Source of the DNA: Paenibacillus sp. USDA918EY
Lineage (GTDB): Bacteria > Bacillota > Bacilli > Paenibacillales > Paenibacillaceae
Length of the DNA stretch: 64,000 nt
Assembly: GCF_009870825.1 (NCBI RefSeq)
Contig: NZ_WTWY01000012.1
Coordinates: 62,001-126,000, forward strand
Reading direction: 5' to 3'
Under the pieces are notes generated by a model. The model saw only the letters and a program-made list of their open reading frames with translations, was not told the origin of the DNA and made no database searches. Positions 45,273 to 54,893 of this stretch are shown here, one piece after another; the first letter of the stretch is position 1, and each line of letters opens with the position of its first letter. The translations under genes and the position numbers were made by a program.

Positions 45273-45662
45273 TCAGGAATCGGAGGCATTTGCCATGTCA
45301 TAGCTGGCCCTCGCCTCTTCAACTTCCTGGTAATGCCCCCTCCCCCACTGCCTTAGCTCTTTCATCGGCTGAAGAAGCGTTTCCCCTAAGGGGGTTAGCG
45401 AATATTCGACGCTAGGCGGCACCGTGGGTATAATATTCCGCGCGACCAATCCATCGCGTTCCAGCTTGCGAACCGTCTGCGTCAGCATTTTTTTGGAGAT
45501 TCCATCGACCCTCCGAAGCATTTCCCCATATCGGATCACTCCGTCTTCCATCGCATAAATCACAAGCGCCGTCCACTTGTTGGAGATGATGTCCAGAACT
45601 TTGCTATAACCGCAATTGGATATCGAAATATCGGATTTTCTTGTTTTCGATGAAGATGGCAA
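45273..45662 (-). CDS. HxlR-family transcriptional regulator
   Basis: A 129-residue winged-helix repressor. CGYSKVLDIISNKWTALVIY, then GVIRYGEMLRRVDGISKKML and TQTVRKLERDGLVAR, match the HxlR domain throughout. Start is a TTG behind AGGAGGG at 6 bases. Family members with a conserved N-terminal Cys (Cys17 here) sense thiol-reactive electrophiles such as quinones. It is divergent from the lactonase gene at 45893, and the gap holds an operator-like dyad. Confidence 0.92.
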   Translation of the reverse strand: MPSSSKTRKSDISISNCGYSKVLDIISNKWTALVIYAMEDGVIRYGEMLRRVDGISKKMLTQTVRKLERDGLVARNIIPTVPPSVEYSLTPLGETLLQPMKELRQWGRGHYQEVEEARASYDMANASDS

Positions 45663-45685
45663 TGGCTTCCCTCCTATACACCCCG

Positions 45686-45716
45686 AAGTATCCAGGACAC
45701 CCTAAAGTGCCTACTT
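45686..45716. promoter_or_regulatory. operator-like dyad in the HxlR/lactonase divergent region
   Basis: AAGTA (45686-45690) and TACTT (45712-45716) form an inverted repeat with a 21-base centre. It lies between the HxlR start and its promoter, so it could be an autoregulation site. Known HxlR/YodB operators have comparable spaced half-sites, but the match is short. Confidence 0.4.
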
Positions 45717-45721
45717 ATATC

Positions 45722-45750
45722 ATTCTAATTTTTGTATTATGGTATGTCTA
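45722..45750 (-). promoter_or_regulatory. candidate promoter of the HxlR gene
   Basis: TAGACA (45745-45750), 17 bases, TAGAAT (45722-45727) on the minus strand. Confidence 0.55.
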
Positions 45751-45892
45751 TACCAGCAATGCAGCAGCTTGCGCAAGATCTGCCATGGCAAAGGCACCGC
45801 CGAACGGCGAATCCGGACGTCTTTAAGCGGGAAGACGCGAGCCCTAAAGGGGCAATCGTGTACTGGAATACTTTAATGGGAAGGTATTGAAC

Positions 45893-46741
45893 ATGTCGAA
45901 TATCATTAAAAAACGTCCCAAGCTGTTTGTATTGGATAACGGCCGCATGAGCATGGATAAAAACAGCATCATCTCCATGCATAACCCGGCAACGATCAAC
46001 AATCCGAACGTCCCGGCACAATTCGTCGAATTTCCGATCTATACCGTATTGATCGATCATCCCGAAGGGAAAATATTGTTCGATACAGCCTGCAATCCGA
46101 ATTCCATGGGCGCTCAAGGGCGCTGGGCCCAATCGACTCAACTTTTGTCTCCATGGATGGCAAGTGAAGAATGCTATCTGCATAACCGGCTTGAACAGCT
46201 GCATGTAAGACCGGAGGATATTAAATACGTCGTTGCCTCCCACTTGCATCTGGACCATGCAGGATGCCTTGAAATGTTCACGAACGCCACCATCATCGTC
46301 CATGAGGATGAATTTAACGGAACACTGCAATCCTACGCCCGTCATGAAAAAGAAGGCGCCTATGTTTGGGCAGACATCGATGCATGGATCAAGAACGGGC
46401 TGCAGTGGAAAACGGTCAAACCGGGCGAAGATCATTTGGATCTGGCGGATGGCGTCAAAATATTGAATTTTGGAAGCGGCCATGCCTGGGGCATGTTAGG
46501 CCTCCATATTGAAATGCCGGAAACGGGCGGAATCATTCTCGCTTCCGATGCCATATATACTGCGGAGAGTTACGGTCCTCCAGTTAAGCCTCCTGGTATT
46601 ATTTATGATACAATCGGCTACCGGAACACGGTGGAGAAAATCCGGGCTCTGGCTGCCTGCACGAATTCCCAAGTGTGGTTCGGGCATGATGCGGACCAAT
46701 TCGGCCGATTAAGAAAATCCACTGAAGGATGCTATGAATAA
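45893..46741 (+). CDS. N-acyl homoserine lactonase-like metallo-beta-lactamase-fold enzyme
   Basis: A 282-residue cytosolic hydrolase. The dinuclear zinc signature is SHLHLDHAG with H117, H119, D121 and H122, followed by SGHAWG and ILASDAIYTAESYG. The layout fits AHL lactonases of the AhlS/AiiB/AidC group, which open the lactone ring of quorum signals, though other lactones or esters are possible. Start ATG 45893 has AAGGT seven bases upstream. Divergent from an HxlR regulator that may control it. Confidence 0.85.
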   Translation: MSNIIKKRPKLFVLDNGRMSMDKNSIISMHNPATINNPNVPAQFVEFPIYTVLIDHPEGKILFDTACNPNSMGAQGRWAQSTQLLSPWMASEECYLHNRLEQLHVRPEDIKYVVASHLHLDHAGCLEMFTNATIIVHEDEFNGTLQSYARHEKEGAYVWADIDAWIKNGLQWKTVKPGEDHLDLADGVKILNFGSGHAWGMLGLHIEMPETGGIILASDAIYTAESYGPPVKPPGIIYDTIGYRNTVEKIRALAACTNSQVWFGHDADQFGRLRKSTEGCYE

Positions 46742-46768
46742 CGGATGCCATTCAAGTTCATGCATCAT

Positions 46769-46810
46769 AAAAAGCAGGAAACCGCCGCTTTTGGCGGTTT
46801 TCTGCTTTTT
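46769..46810. terminator. strong bidirectional terminator after the lactonase gene
   Basis: AAAAGCAG...AAACCGCC pairs with GGCGGTTT...CTGCTTTT around a six-base loop; it ends in five T residues on the plus strand. Confidence 0.92.
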
Positions 46811-46949
46811 GTCCAGGACTTCGGGTTCATTTCATAATACTGCACACAATATCGATAGAATTGCGACTTCATACGGGCGTAATACTTGCCTTATGATCAA
46901 AATGCAACACATGAAATTCAATAACAATTAAGGAGGTGTTTCTCATATT

Positions 46950-46965
46950 TGGTTAGCGCTTACAT
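46950..46965. promoter_or_regulatory. cre-like site (CcpA operator) ahead of the GH87 gene
   Basis: On the minus strand TGTAAGCGCTAACC fits WTGNAANCGNWNNCW at all but the last position. It lies 107 bases before the glucanase start. CcpA binding here would repress the gene when a preferred sugar is available. Confidence 0.65.
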
Positions 46966-47070
46966 TTGAAAAAGAAAGGAATCCAGTCTAAGAGGGACGC
47001 CGCATCAAATTCGCATGACAAGAACGAAGCGTACGTCAAAAAACAGTATCTAAAAGGGAGAATGAAAAAC

Positions 47071-49959
47071 GTGAGAAGCAAAAAACCAATCTTGGCCTCC
47101 GTTTGCATCCTAACCATGATATTGGTCATGTTCCTAAGTTCGGCGGGATTCCCGGGACCTGTCCAGGCAGCCGCCGTTCAAAATTTGGCAGCCGGCAAAC
47201 CTGCGACGGCATCCGGCCACGCCGACGTTTATGTCGCGTCCAACGTAACGGACGGTAATCAGGGCACCTATTGGGAAAGCATCAACAACGCCTTCCCGCA
47301 ATGGATTCAAGTCGACCTCGGCAAAGAATCCGCGATCAACCAGGCTGTGCTGAAGCTACCGCCCGGATGGGAAAGCCGCTCTCAAACCCTGTCCATTCAA
47401 GGAAGCATGGACGGCACCAATTTCTCAACCATCAAAGGAGCCGCCGGTTACACGTTCGATCCGAATACCTCGAACACGGTCACGATCGACTTCCCCGCCG
47501 TTAACGCGCGTTATGTCCGGATCAACGTCACCGCCAATACGGGCTGGCCGGCCGCGCAGTTTTCGGAAATCGAGATTTACGGCACTTCCGGCGGCGGAAC
47601 CGGACCCGTAGCAATCCCGGGCAAAATTGAGGCCGAAAACTATAGCGCCATGAATGGCATCCAAACCGAACCGACGACGGATACCGGCGGCGGCCTCAAC
47701 GTAGGTTGGATCCATGTCGGCGACTGGCTGGATTACGACGTCAACGTGCAGGACGCCGGTACGTACGCCGTCGAGTACCGGGTGGCCAGCAATGCCTCGA
47801 CCGGCGAACTTCAGCTTCAATCCGGCCCGGCAACGCTTGCCACCACGAAGGTGCCAAACACCGGCGGATGGCAAAATTGGCAAACCGTCACCGCATACGT
47901 GACGTTAAACGCAGGGCCGCAAACGCTTCGCATCTATGCCAGCGGCTATGACTTTAATATCAATTGGATCCGGTTCGTGCAGGACAACGGAGACCATGAA
48001 CCTCCTACCGCCCCGACCAATTTAGCCTTCACGCAGCCGACCCCGGATACGATCAAGCTCACCTGGAATGCGGCAACCGATAATGCAGGCGTCGCAGGAT
48101 ACGATATTTATGCAAACGGCCAGCTCCGCAGCAGCGTAAATGGATCGACGCTAACGTTTACGGACAACCAGCCTTCGAACGCAACCGTGTCCTATTACGT
48201 CATCGCCAAAGACGCCGCAGGCAATTCCTCCGCGCCAAGCAACACCGTAACCAGGTTCGGTTCGGGAGACAACCACACCGGCCGAGGCGCCAACATGCCT
48301 TTCACCATCCTTGAAGCCGAGTCTTCCTCCAACAAGACGAACGGGACGAAATTGGCTCCCAACTTCACTCCGGGCGATTTTGCGGGTGAAGCTTCCGGAC
48401 GATCGGCCGTTTATCTCGATGCTAACGGAGAATATGTGGAGTTTACCCTTACCTCGCCGGCCAACGCCTTTGTGCTTCGCAACGCGGTGGCGGAAAACAC
48501 CACCGGAACGATCAGCGTTTATGTCGACGGCGTGGATAAAGGCAACTTTACCGTCACATCCAAGTACTCGTACGTGTACGCCACGCCTTCCACTCTCGGA
48601 CGGCTGGGATACGACAACTCAGGTTCCAAAGCTTATTGGCTGTACGAGGATTCCCAGTTAATGCTCGATCAAGTTTATCCGAAAGGAACCAAGATTAAAA
48701 TCCAAAAAGACGCGGGCGACGTTCCTTGGATTTATGTGGACATGATCGAAACGGAAAATGTCGCGCCGGCGGCTTCAAACCCGGATCCAAACAAATACGT
48801 GCAAGTATCCGGCACCAAGTCGATCGAGCAAGCCCTGGCCGAGTTCAGGCAGGATCCAACGAAGAAAGGCATCTTTATCCCTGCCGGCGAATGGACGATT
48901 CCCTCCAAAATCTATTTGTACGGCCGGGCTACCGAAATTATCGGCGCCGGACCATGGCACACAAAACTGATGGCTCCCCAAAACCAAACGAACACCGATG
49001 TCGGATTCAATATCGGATCGGAAGCCAACGGTTCGACCATCAAGAACCTATCCGCTTGGGGCAATTATGTCTACAGGCAGGACGGCCCCGGAAAATTCAT
49101 TGACGGGAACGGCATGCGCAACGTCACCATCGATAACGTATGGGCCGAACACTTTGTCTGCCTTTATTGGGGAGTGAACTCTTCCTATAATACGTTCAAA
49201 AACAACCGGATCAAGAACATGTTTGCGGACGGGATCAACATGACCAACGGTTCGTCCTACAACGTGATCGACAACAACTATGCCCGCGGAACCGGCGACG
49301 ATTCGTTTGCGTTATTCAGCGCGATCGATGCGGGCGGATCCTACAATGTGGGCAACAAATACACCAACCTTACCGCGACCAACGTCAGACGCGCAGCCGC
49401 TTTTGCCGTCTATGGCGGTCAAGGCAACGTGTTCCAGAATTTGTACGGTGCGGATACATTGACCTACCCTGGCGTAACGATCAGCAGCTTAAGCTTCGGG
49501 TATAACACGTTAGGATTTGGCGATCAGGACACCGTTATTGACGGCGTCACGTTAGACCGCACCGGCGGGGATTTCTGGACCAGCGTCGGAGCCGACGATA
49601 AAATCAACGATTATCAAAACTTCGGAGCCATTTGGTTTTTCGGCGGTGACCGCAGCTTCAAAAATATACTGGTGAAAAACGTCGATATCAACAATCCGGT
49701 GTACTTTGGGCTCATGTTCCAATCCAAATCTCCTGAAAATCTTCCGATGACGAATGTTCGCCTAGAGAACATCAATATCAATAATCCGACCCGCTACGGC
49801 ATCAAGCTTGTAGCCAAGGCTGAGGATGGGCAAGGACCCGTGATCGGTTCAGCGAGCTTTACCAATGTTAAAGTGAACACCCCCGGAATCAAAGCCATTT
49901 ACGGCGAAGACAAAAGCCCGAATTTCAAGGTGATCAAAGTGTCCGGAAACAACTGGTGA
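47071..49959 (+). CDS. secreted family GH87 alpha-1,3-glucanase (mutanase/mycodextranase)
   Basis: Hydrolyses alpha-1,3-glucan of fungal walls or dental-type mutan outside the cell. The GTG at 47071 has AAGGGAG at ten bases and is followed at once by a signal peptide (RSKKPILASVCILTMILVMF, cut near VQA-AA); a longer TTG-start reading lacks a ribosome site. Order of domains in the 962-residue precursor: discoidin/CBM32 about 35-175, CBM6 about 180-310, fibronectin III about 320-405, a GH87-associated beta region about 420-575, and a right-handed beta-helix catalytic domain to the end. D720 (FADGIN), D743 and D744 (TGDDSF) are spaced 23 and 24 apart, the same as the catalytic Asp trio I recall for Paenibacillus Agl-FH1. 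Confidence 0.9.
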   Translation: MRSKKPILASVCILTMILVMFLSSAGFPGPVQAAAVQNLAAGKPATASGHADVYVASNVTDGNQGTYWESINNAFPQWIQVDLGKESAINQAVLKLPPGWESRSQTLSIQGSMDGTNFSTIKGAAGYTFDPNTSNTVTIDFPAVNARYVRINVTANTGWPAAQFSEIEIYGTSGGGTGPVAIPGKIEAENYSAMNGIQTEPTTDTGGGLNVGWIHVGDWLDYDVNVQDAGTYAVEYRVASNASTGELQLQSGPATLATTKVPNTGGWQNWQTVTAYVTLNAGPQTLRIYASGYDFNINWIRFVQDNGDHEPPTAPTNLAFTQPTPDTIKLTWNAATDNAGVAGYDIYANGQLRSSVNGSTLTFTDNQPSNATVSYYVIAKDAAGNSSAPSNTVTRFGSGDNHTGRGANMPFTILEAESSSNKTNGTKLAPNFTPGDFAGEASGRSAVYLDANGEYVEFTLTSPANAFVLRNAVAENTTGTISVYVDGVDKGNFTVTSKYSYVYATPSTLGRLGYDNSGSKAYWLYEDSQLMLDQVYPKGTKIKIQKDAGDVPWIYVDMIETENVAPAASNPDPNKYVQVSGTKSIEQALAEFRQDPTKKGIFIPAGEWTIPSKIYLYGRATEIIGAGPWHTKLMAPQNQTNTDVGFNIGSEANGSTIKNLSAWGNYVYRQDGPGKFIDGNGMRNVTIDNVWAEHFVCLYWGVNSSYNTFKNNRIKNMFADGINMTNGSSYNVIDNNYARGTGDDSFALFSAIDAGGSYNVGNKYTNLTATNVRRAAAFAVYGGQGNVFQNLYGADTLTYPGVTISSLSFGYNTLGFGDQDTVIDGVTLDRTGGDFWTSVGADDKINDYQNFGAIWFFGGDRSFKNILVKNVDINNPVYFGLMFQSKSPENLPMTNVRLENININNPTRYGIKLVAKAEDGQGPVIGSASFTNVKVNTPGIKAIYGEDKSPNFKVIKVSGNNW

Positions 49960-50012
49960 TCAAACGGACGGACGATGGACAATTCAGTTTTAACCCCTGA
50001 TATTCTTTAAGC

Positions 50013-50057
50013 AAAAGAGGTTCCGCCGGGTCAAACGCGACCCGTGGAACCTCTTTT
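50013..50057. terminator. bidirectional terminator between the GH87 gene and the binding-protein gene
   Basis: AAAAGAGGTTCC (50013-50024) pairs exactly with GGAACCTCTTTT (50046-50057), with an inner CCGGGTC/GACCCG stem. It serves both converging transcripts. Confidence 0.95.
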
Positions 50058-50075
50058 CTTCATTCACCCTATCGA

Positions 50076-51524
50076 TTATTGCGCTTTGATTTTGTCAAAA
50101 AATTTCGTTTGCACCAGTTTGGCCGTTGCGTCCAGCTGCGTTTTGGAATCCGTCCCTTTTTTCGAGAAGGACTCCTGAACAACGTTGGACATGGCGCCGT
50201 AAAAATCCTGCGTTCCGTACTGTGCTTCCGGCTTGCCGTCGATCAGGCTCAGCATTTTTTCGTCGTAACGGTATACATTGTCGTATTTATCATAGATGGC
50301 ATTGATTTTTTTCGCGTATTCGGAATTATCGCTGAAGTAATTCAGCGGAGCAGGCACGTAGTATTTGTTTTTGCTCTTGCGCTCTTGAATGTTGGCATCG
50401 AGAGCTTCCAAACCTTTATCCGTGAAGTAATCGAACGTGATGTAACGGAAAGCCATTTCCTGCTCTTCTTTCGTTGCGTTCGGATTGATGACCAAATAGT
50501 TGCCGCCGAGAATACCGATATGTTTGCCGCCTTTTTCCGCTGCCGGCATCGGGTAGGCGATCACGTTTTCCGGCTTCAGGCCGCCTTGGTTCAAAGCGGA
50601 ATCGATAATATCGGATGCGCCGGCGATGACCATGGCCGTCCGTCCCTGTTGGAACGCATTAATCGCGTCGCTCCAGCCGAGCGCCCAATCCTGAGGGATC
50701 GCGTTCGCTTCCCATCTCAGCTTTTTGTAGAAGTCGAGCGCTTTGACGCCGGCATCGGAGTTGAAGGTCGCCGTATATTTTCCGTCTTCGTTTTTCTGGA
50801 TTTCGCCGCCTGCTTCAAACAGGAAGTTCGTCCAGTTCCAGCCGGATTCGTTTCCTTTGCCCATCGGGGCGATGCCGGATATGCCCTTTTTCACATCCGC
50901 GGCGCCTTTGGCGACGTTGTACATGTCATCCCACGACCAATCCATGTCCGGCAGCGGAACCTGCTTGGCATCCAACAGCGCTTTGTTGATTACTGTGGAC
51001 GTGATGTAACCGTTTTGCGTAATGCCGTACACTTTGCCGTCGACGATAAACTGGTTCTGCAGCAGCTGGTTCATCTCGTCCTTGTATTCCCAGCTGTTGT
51101 AGAATTCGCTGATGTCGGCAACCCAACCGTGCTCGATGAGCATTTGGGCTTCCGTCGCGAAGGTGTTATAGAACGTCGGCGCTTCGTTCGAAGCCATTTT
51201 GATGCCGATTTCGTTCACGCTGTACTGCCAGTCGTCCTTGACGATCGTCACGTTCGGATATTTTTCCGTAAAACGTTTGATCTTATCGTCTTCCTGCGCT
51301 CTGGCTTCCTTTTGGTCCGGCAGCGGATAATGGATTTTGATCGTGATCTTTTTCTGCGAAATGTCGTCCGTTTTGGCCGGTTCCTCGGTTTTGCTTCCCG
51401 TTCCGCCTGTGCCTTGGGAATCGGTTCCGGTTTTGTTTTCCTCCGCCGTTTTATTGCCGCTGCAGGCAGCGAGCATGGCCGCCGACAGCATCAAGCTGAG
51501 CAGCAGCATTGAGACCTTACGCAT
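50076..51524 (-). CDS. CUT1 extracellular sugar-binding lipoprotein
   Basis: A 482-residue lipoprotein with lipobox MLAACS near residue 21, then a Gly/Thr/Glu-rich tether. The mature part is SBP_bac_1-like (TIKIHYPLPDQKEARAQEDD; FQQGRTAMVIAGASDI near the hinge). It is the last gene of the operon that begins with the kinase at 56693 or, more likely, of a permease-permease-binding unit starting at 53442. Its neighbour across the terminator is the GH87 glucanase, so alpha-1,3-glucan oligosaccharides are a reasonable but unproven ligand. Confidence 0.9.
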   Translation of the reverse strand: MRKVSMLLLSLMLSAAMLAACSGNKTAEENKTGTDSQGTGGTGSKTEEPAKTDDISQKKITIKIHYPLPDQKEARAQEDDKIKRFTEKYPNVTIVKDDWQYSVNEIGIKMASNEAPTFYNTFATEAQMLIEHGWVADISEFYNSWEYKDEMNQLLQNQFIVDGKVYGITQNGYITSTVINKALLDAKQVPLPDMDWSWDDMYNVAKGAADVKKGISGIAPMGKGNESGWNWTNFLFEAGGEIQKNEDGKYTATFNSDAGVKALDFYKKLRWEANAIPQDWALGWSDAINAFQQGRTAMVIAGASDIIDSALNQGGLKPENVIAYPMPAAEKGGKHIGILGGNYLVINPNATKEEQEMAFRYITFDYFTDKGLEALDANIQERKSKNKYYVPAPLNYFSDNSEYAKKINAIYDKYDNVYRYDEKMLSLIDGKPEAQYGTQDFYGAMSNVVQESFSKKGTDSKTQLDATAKLVQTKFFDKIKAQ

Positions 51525-51646
51525 GGAAACTCCCCTTTTCGTTTCAAATTTATTCTTGCTCTTTCATCATAAAAGAGATCATCCCTTGGAACGATGTGCA
51601 ATCATATGCCCTTCGTGTGTAAGCCTACGATGTTGCCATGAATCGA

Positions 51647-52522
51647 CTATCCTTTCACCGCGGAAAGGCTGACGCTCCGAATAATGAAACGCTGGAACAC
51701 CAGGAAGACGAGGATCGGCGGCACCATGACCATGAACAGAATCGTGAATTTGATGTTGTTGTCCATGCTGCGTGCACCGATGACATATTTATAGATGGCT
51801 GTCGCCAAGGTGTATTTCTCTTCGCTGTGCAGAACCAGGGATGGCCAGAACCAGTCGTTCCAGGCGCTCGAAAAGATAAAGATGGCCAGCGTCGCGAAAA
51901 TCGGCACCGATAGCGGCACCGCGATGCGGACGTAGCTGTTGATCTCGGAAGCTCCGTCGATGCGTGCCGCTTCGAAGATTTCCGGATGGATGCCGTCGAA
52001 AAAGTTTTTCATCAGCAGGAAGTAATACGCGCTCGCTCCCGCCGGAAGCCAGAACGCCCAGAAGGTGTTGAGCAGCCCGAGGTCTTTCAGGTTGACGAAG
52101 TTCGGAATCATGTAGCTCGAAGCCGGGATAAACAAAGTCATCAAAATAAAGAAGTAAATCGCCCGGTGATACGGCACCTTCAAACGCGAAATGCTGAAGG
52201 AGGCGAGGCCAAGCACGAAAATCGTCATGAACAGGTTGCCGACGAATACCAGCAGCGTGTTCTTCAGGAACATCGGCAGATCGATGTATTCCCAGCCCTC
52301 TTTGAAGTTGCTCCAGTTCCACGTCTCCGGAAAAAAATGCGGCGGAAACGTGTTGACTTCCTGATTCGTTTTCAGACCGTTAAACATCGTCATCAAAATC
52401 GGGTACAACATGGTGACGATCATGACGAGGATGCATAAAATCATGATGCCGTACACGACCCGGTTCCATGGCTTTTTCAGATCGGAGTCCGACAGGATAC
52501 CGCGTTCTTGCTGCTTGCTCAT
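51647..52522 (-). CDS. CUT1 permease subunit (AraQ/MalG-like)
   Basis: A 291-residue membrane subunit. The EAA-loop motif FEAARIDGASEINSYVRIAVP is intact and the end, IIRSVSLSAVKG, is typical. It follows its partner permease by two bases. No ATPase gene is in the operon. Confidence 0.93.
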   Translation of the reverse strand: MSKQQERGILSDSDLKKPWNRVVYGIMILCILVMIVTMLYPILMTMFNGLKTNQEVNTFPPHFFPETWNWSNFKEGWEYIDLPMFLKNTLLVFVGNLFMTIFVLGLASFSISRLKVPYHRAIYFFILMTLFIPASSYMIPNFVNLKDLGLLNTFWAFWLPAGASAYYFLLMKNFFDGIHPEIFEAARIDGASEINSYVRIAVPLSVPIFATLAIFIFSSAWNDWFWPSLVLHSEEKYTLATAIYKYVIGARSMDNNIKFTILFMVMVPPILVFLVFQRFIIRSVSLSAVKG

Positions 52523-52524
52523 CT

Positions 52525-53442
52525 TTAATACTCCTCCTTGTTCAGCTTATATTGAAGCAGTCCTACAAAGCTGAGCACGATGAACATCAGCATGCCGAGC
52601 GCCGTGGCCGTGCCGTAATCCAACCGCGTAAAGGCGTATTTGACGATCAGAAGCGCGTACGTCAAGGTCGCGTTGTTCGGTCCGCCGTCCAGCAGGGCGA
52701 GCTGCGACTGGTAAGCCTGCGACGTGCCGATGACCTGCAAAATAAACATCAGGATGATCAGGCTGCGCAAAGATGGAAGCGTAATATAACGGATGCGGTT
52801 CCACACCCCGGCCCCGTCGATCTCGGCCGCTTCGTACCAATCCCGCGGAATGCTGAGCACGCCGGCCAGGTAAATCAGCATCGCCGAACCGAACTGCTGC
52901 CAGGTTTCCATCAAAACGATCGCGATCATCGACCAACGGCTGTCCGAAATGAACGACACCGGATCGACGCCAAACGAGCTCAAAAGCCCGTTGATCGGAC
53001 CGACCGGATCGTACATCCATCTCCACATGCCGTACAGCACCACGCCGGGGACGACAAACGGCAAATACGCGGCGATGCGGGCGAACCCCTGGAATCTGCG
53101 CAGTTCCGAAATGGCGATGGAAGCGACGATCGGCACCCAAAAGCCGATGATGACCGTCAGCAGCATGTAATACAGCGTATTTTTGACCGCCGTCCACACG
53201 TCGGGATCATGGAACACCCGGATATAGTTGTCCAAGCCGACAAAGGTGTTCCCCTTCACAAAGTCGATCTCGAAAAAGCTGTACAAGGCGCCTTTGGCGA
53301 TCGGCACCCATAAAAACAAAATGAAAATCACGACAGCCGGCAGCAGAAACATGTATCCCCAAAAGTGCTTTTTAAACAACCCTCTTCTTTTGGGCGATTT
53401 GTTCTTGATGGCCGGCTGCAGCACTGCTCCTGGCTCCCCCAT
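52525..53442 (-). CDS. CUT1 permease subunit (AraP/MalF-like)
   Basis: A 305-residue membrane subunit with a short basic N-terminus. Motif YEAAEIDGAGVWNRIRYITLP is the EAA loop. It has a GAGGGAG ribosome site. The 106-base gap upstream, after the response regulator, may contain its own promoter. Confidence 0.93.
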   Translation of the reverse strand: MGEPGAVLQPAIKNKSPKRRGLFKKHFWGYMFLLPAVVIFILFLWVPIAKGALYSFFEIDFVKGNTFVGLDNYIRVFHDPDVWTAVKNTLYYMLLTVIIGFWVPIVASIAISELRRFQGFARIAAYLPFVVPGVVLYGMWRWMYDPVGPINGLLSSFGVDPVSFISDSRWSMIAIVLMETWQQFGSAMLIYLAGVLSIPRDWYEAAEIDGAGVWNRIRYITLPSLRSLIILMFILQVIGTSQAYQSQLALLDGGPNNATLTYALLIVKYAFTRLDYGTATALGMLMFIVLSFVGLLQYKLNKEEY

Positions 53443-53548
53443 TGTTCTCCCTCATTCCTTGTTGATTTCTAACTTATTTCATTGTAGAAAAGGGGGACGC
53501 CCGGTAACATGTCTAGTTCTATGTGAATTATGGCCGATCTTACGGCCT

Positions 53549-54877
53549 CTATTTTTTCAGGTCGCTCGGGCTGACGCCGTAGTATTTTTTGAAAATTTTG
53601 CTGAAGTGCTCGGGGGATTCGTAGCCGACCCGGTCGGCGATTTCGTAGCGGCGCAGATCGGTGTGCAGCAGCAGATTCCGGCTTTCTTCCATCCGCAGCT
53701 TGACTACATATTCCCACAGATTGAAGCCGGTTATTTTCTTGAACAGGTAGCTCAAATAGTTCGGGCTGACATGGTTGCGCCTCGCAACCTCTTGGATCGT
53801 GAGTCCTTTTTGGCTGTAGTTTTCCTCGATGTAGGCCTTGGCCTGCTCCACGATGCGGTTGCTCTGGCTGGACAGCTCATCGGCGTTCGGGTCGCGTGCG
53901 TAGTTATGCCAGCTGAAATCGCCGTAATAAAAAACATGGTAATCGCCGTGCTCGCGCGCCCACAACATCGCTTTGTCGGCCTGACGGCTGAGCACGTTAA
54001 CGAACTGCAGCCCTTTCAGGATCTGGCTGATGCCGACCGTGCAGCCGATTTTCAAATACTTGCCGATATGGTGATGCATGCTTCGGCCGATCATCTCCAG
54101 CTGATTGATCCGGTTCGTTTGCTCTGCATACGTCTCCTCGCTCCACTGCGCCAGGATGTTGATGCTGCGGTCGGGCGCATAAAACACCTGTGCATTCAGC
54201 TCATGATCCAGGAGCTCCTTGATGATGTTAAGCGAAGCATATTGCATGAGCGGAATATCCTTTTCGGGGAAAGCCATTTCTCCGGCAGCCCTCCCTAAAG
54301 CAAGCCTTACCTTGATAACGGCAAAATAAGGTCCCGCAATGCCGATGCTTTCGTAAAAAGACTGCTCCCGATGCGGTTCATCGGGATGGTCGACCGCTAC
54401 CTCCAGCAAACGGTTCAGCGAATCGACGGATTCCGGCAGCGGCTCCTCCATGCGAAAATCCCCGTGACCGCCCGCAAGCGCCTCTTCCGTGCGCGGCAGC
54501 GGCTTATCCATCTTGAGCAGCACGCTGCGCACCGAGTCGAGAAACTGATCGCTGTTCAGCGGTTTGATCAAATAATCGCGGGCGCCCAGGCGGATGGCCA
54601 TCTGCGCGTATTGAAACGTCTCGTGCGCCGAAATGATGATCGTCTGCACCCATGGCTTGACGATTTTGGCTTGATGCATCAGCTCGATGCCGCTCATCTC
54701 CCCCATTTGGATATCCGTGATCAGCAGATCGATTTCCTCCAGGCGGATGTAGTCCAGCGCTTCTTCTCCGCTCTCCGCCGTCATGATTTTGCCGATGCCG
54801 AGGCCCGATGCGTTTAAAAGCCCGGCCAGCCCTTTACAAATGAGCGGTTCGTCATCAACGACTAAAATGTTGTACAT
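53549..54877 (-). CDS. AraC-type response regulator (YesN-like)
   Basis: A 442-residue regulator: receiver at residues 1-120 (ILVVDDEPLICKG; phosphoacceptor Asp in LLITDIQMGEMSG), a long middle domain, and two AraC helix-turn-helix motifs at the end (VGYESPEHFSKIFKKYYGVSPSDL). It starts 16 bases after the kinase stop. It probably activates the adjacent permease genes. Confidence 0.93.
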   Translation of the reverse strand: MYNILVVDDEPLICKGLAGLLNASGLGIGKIMTAESGEEALDYIRLEEIDLLITDIQMGEMSGIELMHQAKIVKPWVQTIIISAHETFQYAQMAIRLGARDYLIKPLNSDQFLDSVRSVLLKMDKPLPRTEEALAGGHGDFRMEEPLPESVDSLNRLLEVAVDHPDEPHREQSFYESIGIAGPYFAVIKVRLALGRAAGEMAFPEKDIPLMQYASLNIIKELLDHELNAQVFYAPDRSINILAQWSEETYAEQTNRINQLEMIGRSMHHHIGKYLKIGCTVGISQILKGLQFVNVLSRQADKAMLWAREHGDYHVFYYGDFSWHNYARDPNADELSSQSNRIVEQAKAYIEENYSQKGLTIQEVARRNHVSPNYLSYLFKKITGFNLWEYVVKLRMEESRNLLLHTDLRRYEIADRVGYESPEHFSKIFKKYYGVSPSDLKK

Positions 54878-54893
54878 TCCTTTTGTTCCTCCT

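Noticed and set aside
50079..51512. 477-codon open frame on the plus strand
   Set aside because: Antisense shadow of a binding-protein gene with clear lipobox and ribosome site.
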